Assembly: GCF_001417955.2 (NCBI RefSeq)
Contig: NZ_LKTM01000344.1
Span: 1 to 40,241, forward strand
DNA length: 40,241 nucleotides
DNA from: Mycobacterium gordonae
GTDB lineage: Bacteria; Actinomycetota; Actinomycetes; Mycobacteriales; Mycobacteriaceae
Direction of reading: 5' to 3'
Below, piece by piece: positions 39,133 to 40,241 of the stretch. A model generated the notes under the pieces. It worked only from the letters and a program-made list of their open reading frames with translations, searched no databases and was not told the origin of the DNA. The translations under genes were made by a program, and so were the position numbers. The number at the start of each line of letters is the position of its first letter. The first letter of the stretch is position 1.

Positions 39133-40241
39133 ATGTCTACTTTCGTGAGTGCAGTGCCTGATGCGTTCGCGACCGCGTCGCAGGATCTGATCCGAATCCG
39201 ATCTGCGATCACGGCGGCCAACTCGGCCGCGGCCAATTCCACGACCCAGGTTCTCGCGGCGGGGGCCGACGAAGTGTCGGCGGCAATCTCGGTGCTTTTC
39301 GGCAATTTCGCGAGGGATTACCAGGCACTCTCCGGAGACGTCGCGAATTTCCACGAGCAATTCGTCCGGACCTTGACCGCGGGCGGGCAAGCGTACGGCC
39401 TCGCTGAGGCCGCCAACACATCGCCCCTGCAGGCACTCGAGCAGGCCGTAGTCGACACGATCAACGCGCCGACCGAATTCCTGGTCGGGCGCCGACTGAT
39501 CGGCGACGGCGCCGCCGGCACGGCGGCAAACCCCAACGGGCAGTCCGGCGGACTGTTGTGGGGCAACGGTGGCCACGGCTACAACGGCCTGGGCGGTAGC
39601 GGCGGCGCGGCCGGCTTGTTCGGCAATGGCGGGACCGGCGGTGTCGGGGCGAGCGGTGTAGCCGGCGGATCCGGGGGCACCGGCGGGTTGCTGTTCGGCA
39701 ATGGAGGCGCCGGCGGGGCCGGCGGCACCGGCGCGCCAGGGGGCGCGGGCGGATCTGCGGTCTTGTTCGGCAGCGGCGGCATCGGCGGAGCCGGCGCTGC
39801 CGGCTTCGCCGGGGGATCCGGAGGTGCGGGTGGATTCCTCTTCGGCAGCGGGGGTGATGGAGGAGCCGGCGGTGCCGGTGCTGCCGGCACCGGCGTGGCA
39901 GGAGGTGCCGGCGGGTCCGGAGGCGCCAGTGGCTACCTGGGCGGCACTGGTGGTGCGGGCGGAGCCGGCGGCGACGGCTCTGCCGGGTCGGCCGGACAGG
40001 TCGGTGGAGCCGGCGGGTCGGGCGGCACCGGGGGCGTCAGCCGGGCACTCGGCCTGTCGTCCGGTGGCACCGGCGGGGCCGGCGGTAACGGTGGTGCGGG
40101 CGGATTCGGTGCCGCGGGTGCCGACGGTGGTTGGGCCGGCGCAGACGGCTCCACCGGCGGCACCGGCGGCACCGGCGGTGCCGGCGGGGCGGCGCAGGGA
40201 CTTTTCAGTAAAGGCGGTATCGGGGGCCTGGGTGGCAACGG
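39133..40241 (+). CDS. PE_PGRS family protein, 5' part (runs off the right edge)
   Basis: A PE domain of about 95 residues (STFVSAVPDAFATASQDL) carries the type VII export signal YxxxE at 88-92 (YGLAE). A linker follows with GRRLIGDGA at 119-127, a variant of the GRPLIGNGA anchor motif. From about 155 the protein is Gly/Ala repeats (GGxGG) to the window end, at least 369 residues in all. ATG at 39133 follows GGAG by 5 bp. PE_PGRS proteins are exported by an ESX system, usually ESX-5, and sit at the cell surface; their roles differ and this one is unknown. The C-terminal end is not seen. Confidence 0.93.
   Translation, partial: MSTFVSAVPDAFATASQDLIRIRSAITAANSAAANSTTQVLAAGADEVSAAISVLFGNFARDYQALSGDVANFHEQFVRTLTAGGQAYGLAEAANTSPLQALEQAVVDTINAPTEFLVGRRLIGDGAAGTAANPNGQSGGLLWGNGGHGYNGLGGSGGAAGLFGNGGTGGVGASGVAGGSGGTGGLLFGNGGAGGAGGTGAPGGAGGSAVLFGSGGIGGAGAAGFAGGSGGAGGFLFGSGGDGGAGGAGAAGTGVAGGAGGSGGASGYLGGTGGAGGAGGDGSAGSAGQVGGAGGSGGTGGVSRALGLSSGGTGGAGGNGGAGGFGAAGADGGWAGADGSTGGTGGTGGAGGAAQGLFSKGGIGGLGGN

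Noticed and set aside
39579..40238. Proline-rich minus-strand frames over the PGRS region
   Set aside because: They are the complement of Gly-Gly codons in PE_PGRS.
39590..40241. Repeat array that could be taken for CRISPR
   Set aside because: The repeats are short, variable GGCGGx coding units without spacers of constant size, so they are PGRS.
1..40241. tRNA or rRNA genes
   Set aside because: No stretch with a T-loop consensus plus matching acceptor stem was recognised by eye; a dedicated scan would be needed to exclude them.

Overview
The window is high-GC actinobacterial DNA. It reads as the chromosome of a slow-growing Mycobacterium. The grounds are mycobacterial gene order (a split spc ribosomal operon, secY-adk-map-sigL-rslA, mmsA-fadE9-mmsB, and fucA/serA2 opposite xylB), a PE_PGRS gene, two 13E12/DUF222 genes and three TIGR00027/PF04072 methyltransferases. 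A PE_PGRS gene points to a relative of the tuberculosis, kansasii or marinum groups rather than the avium complex; this is inference, and the species cannot be fixed from the window alone.

Layout, left to right. (1) 1-717: the 5' part of a DUF222 gene on the minus strand, running off the left edge. (2) About 742-2103: an IS3-like element with two transposase frames. (3) 2135-3393 (minus): an ECF sigma factor coupled to a membrane-anchored Rieske protein. (4) 3517-7102 (plus): the valine/propionate operon mmsA-fadE9-mmsB. (5) 7099-11572 (minus): secY-adk-map, then sigL-rslA and a MarR regulator. (6) 11871-13741 (plus): two tandem methyltransferases. (7) 13725-16853 (minus): a fatty-acid alpha-dioxygenase-like haem enzyme next to a cytochrome P450. 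(8) 17051-20753: a GNAT protein and xylB (minus) divergent from serA2-fucA (plus). (9) 20837-29098: accessory genes, namely a metallo-beta-lactamase-fold hydrolase, a TetR-P450 pair divergent from a DapB-like reductase, an AraC regulator, a small methyltransferase, a complete 13E12 gene, an internally deleted alcohol dehydrogenase and an SDR. (10) 29223-32951: a third TIGR00027 methyltransferase, sppA and a luciferase-like oxidoreductase. (11) 32968-37112 (minus): rplN-rplX-rplE-rpsZ-rpsH-rplF-rplR-rpsE-rpmD-rplO. (12) 37343-40241: a small membrane protein, a DUF4436 protein, a 618-bp intergenic region and a PE_PGRS gene running off the right edge.

The ribosomal genes and secY-adk-map form one spc operon in many bacteria. 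Here rplO and secY lie 21.4 kb apart, and most of the accessory content sits in that gap. The most notable systems are the alpha-dioxygenase/P450 pair (residues Q126, H130, Y355 and H358 of the dioxygenase fit the COX/alpha-DOX/Ppo catalytic set) and the ECF sigma/Rieske pair (a candidate redox-sensing switch). Regulatory sequence is unusually readable. Several genes carry a TANNNT -10 box ending 6 or 7 nt before the start codon, the arrangement of leaderless mycobacterial transcripts. sigL has a good sigma-L promoter whose -35 begins with the map stop codon. The TetR gene has a twin palindromic operator.
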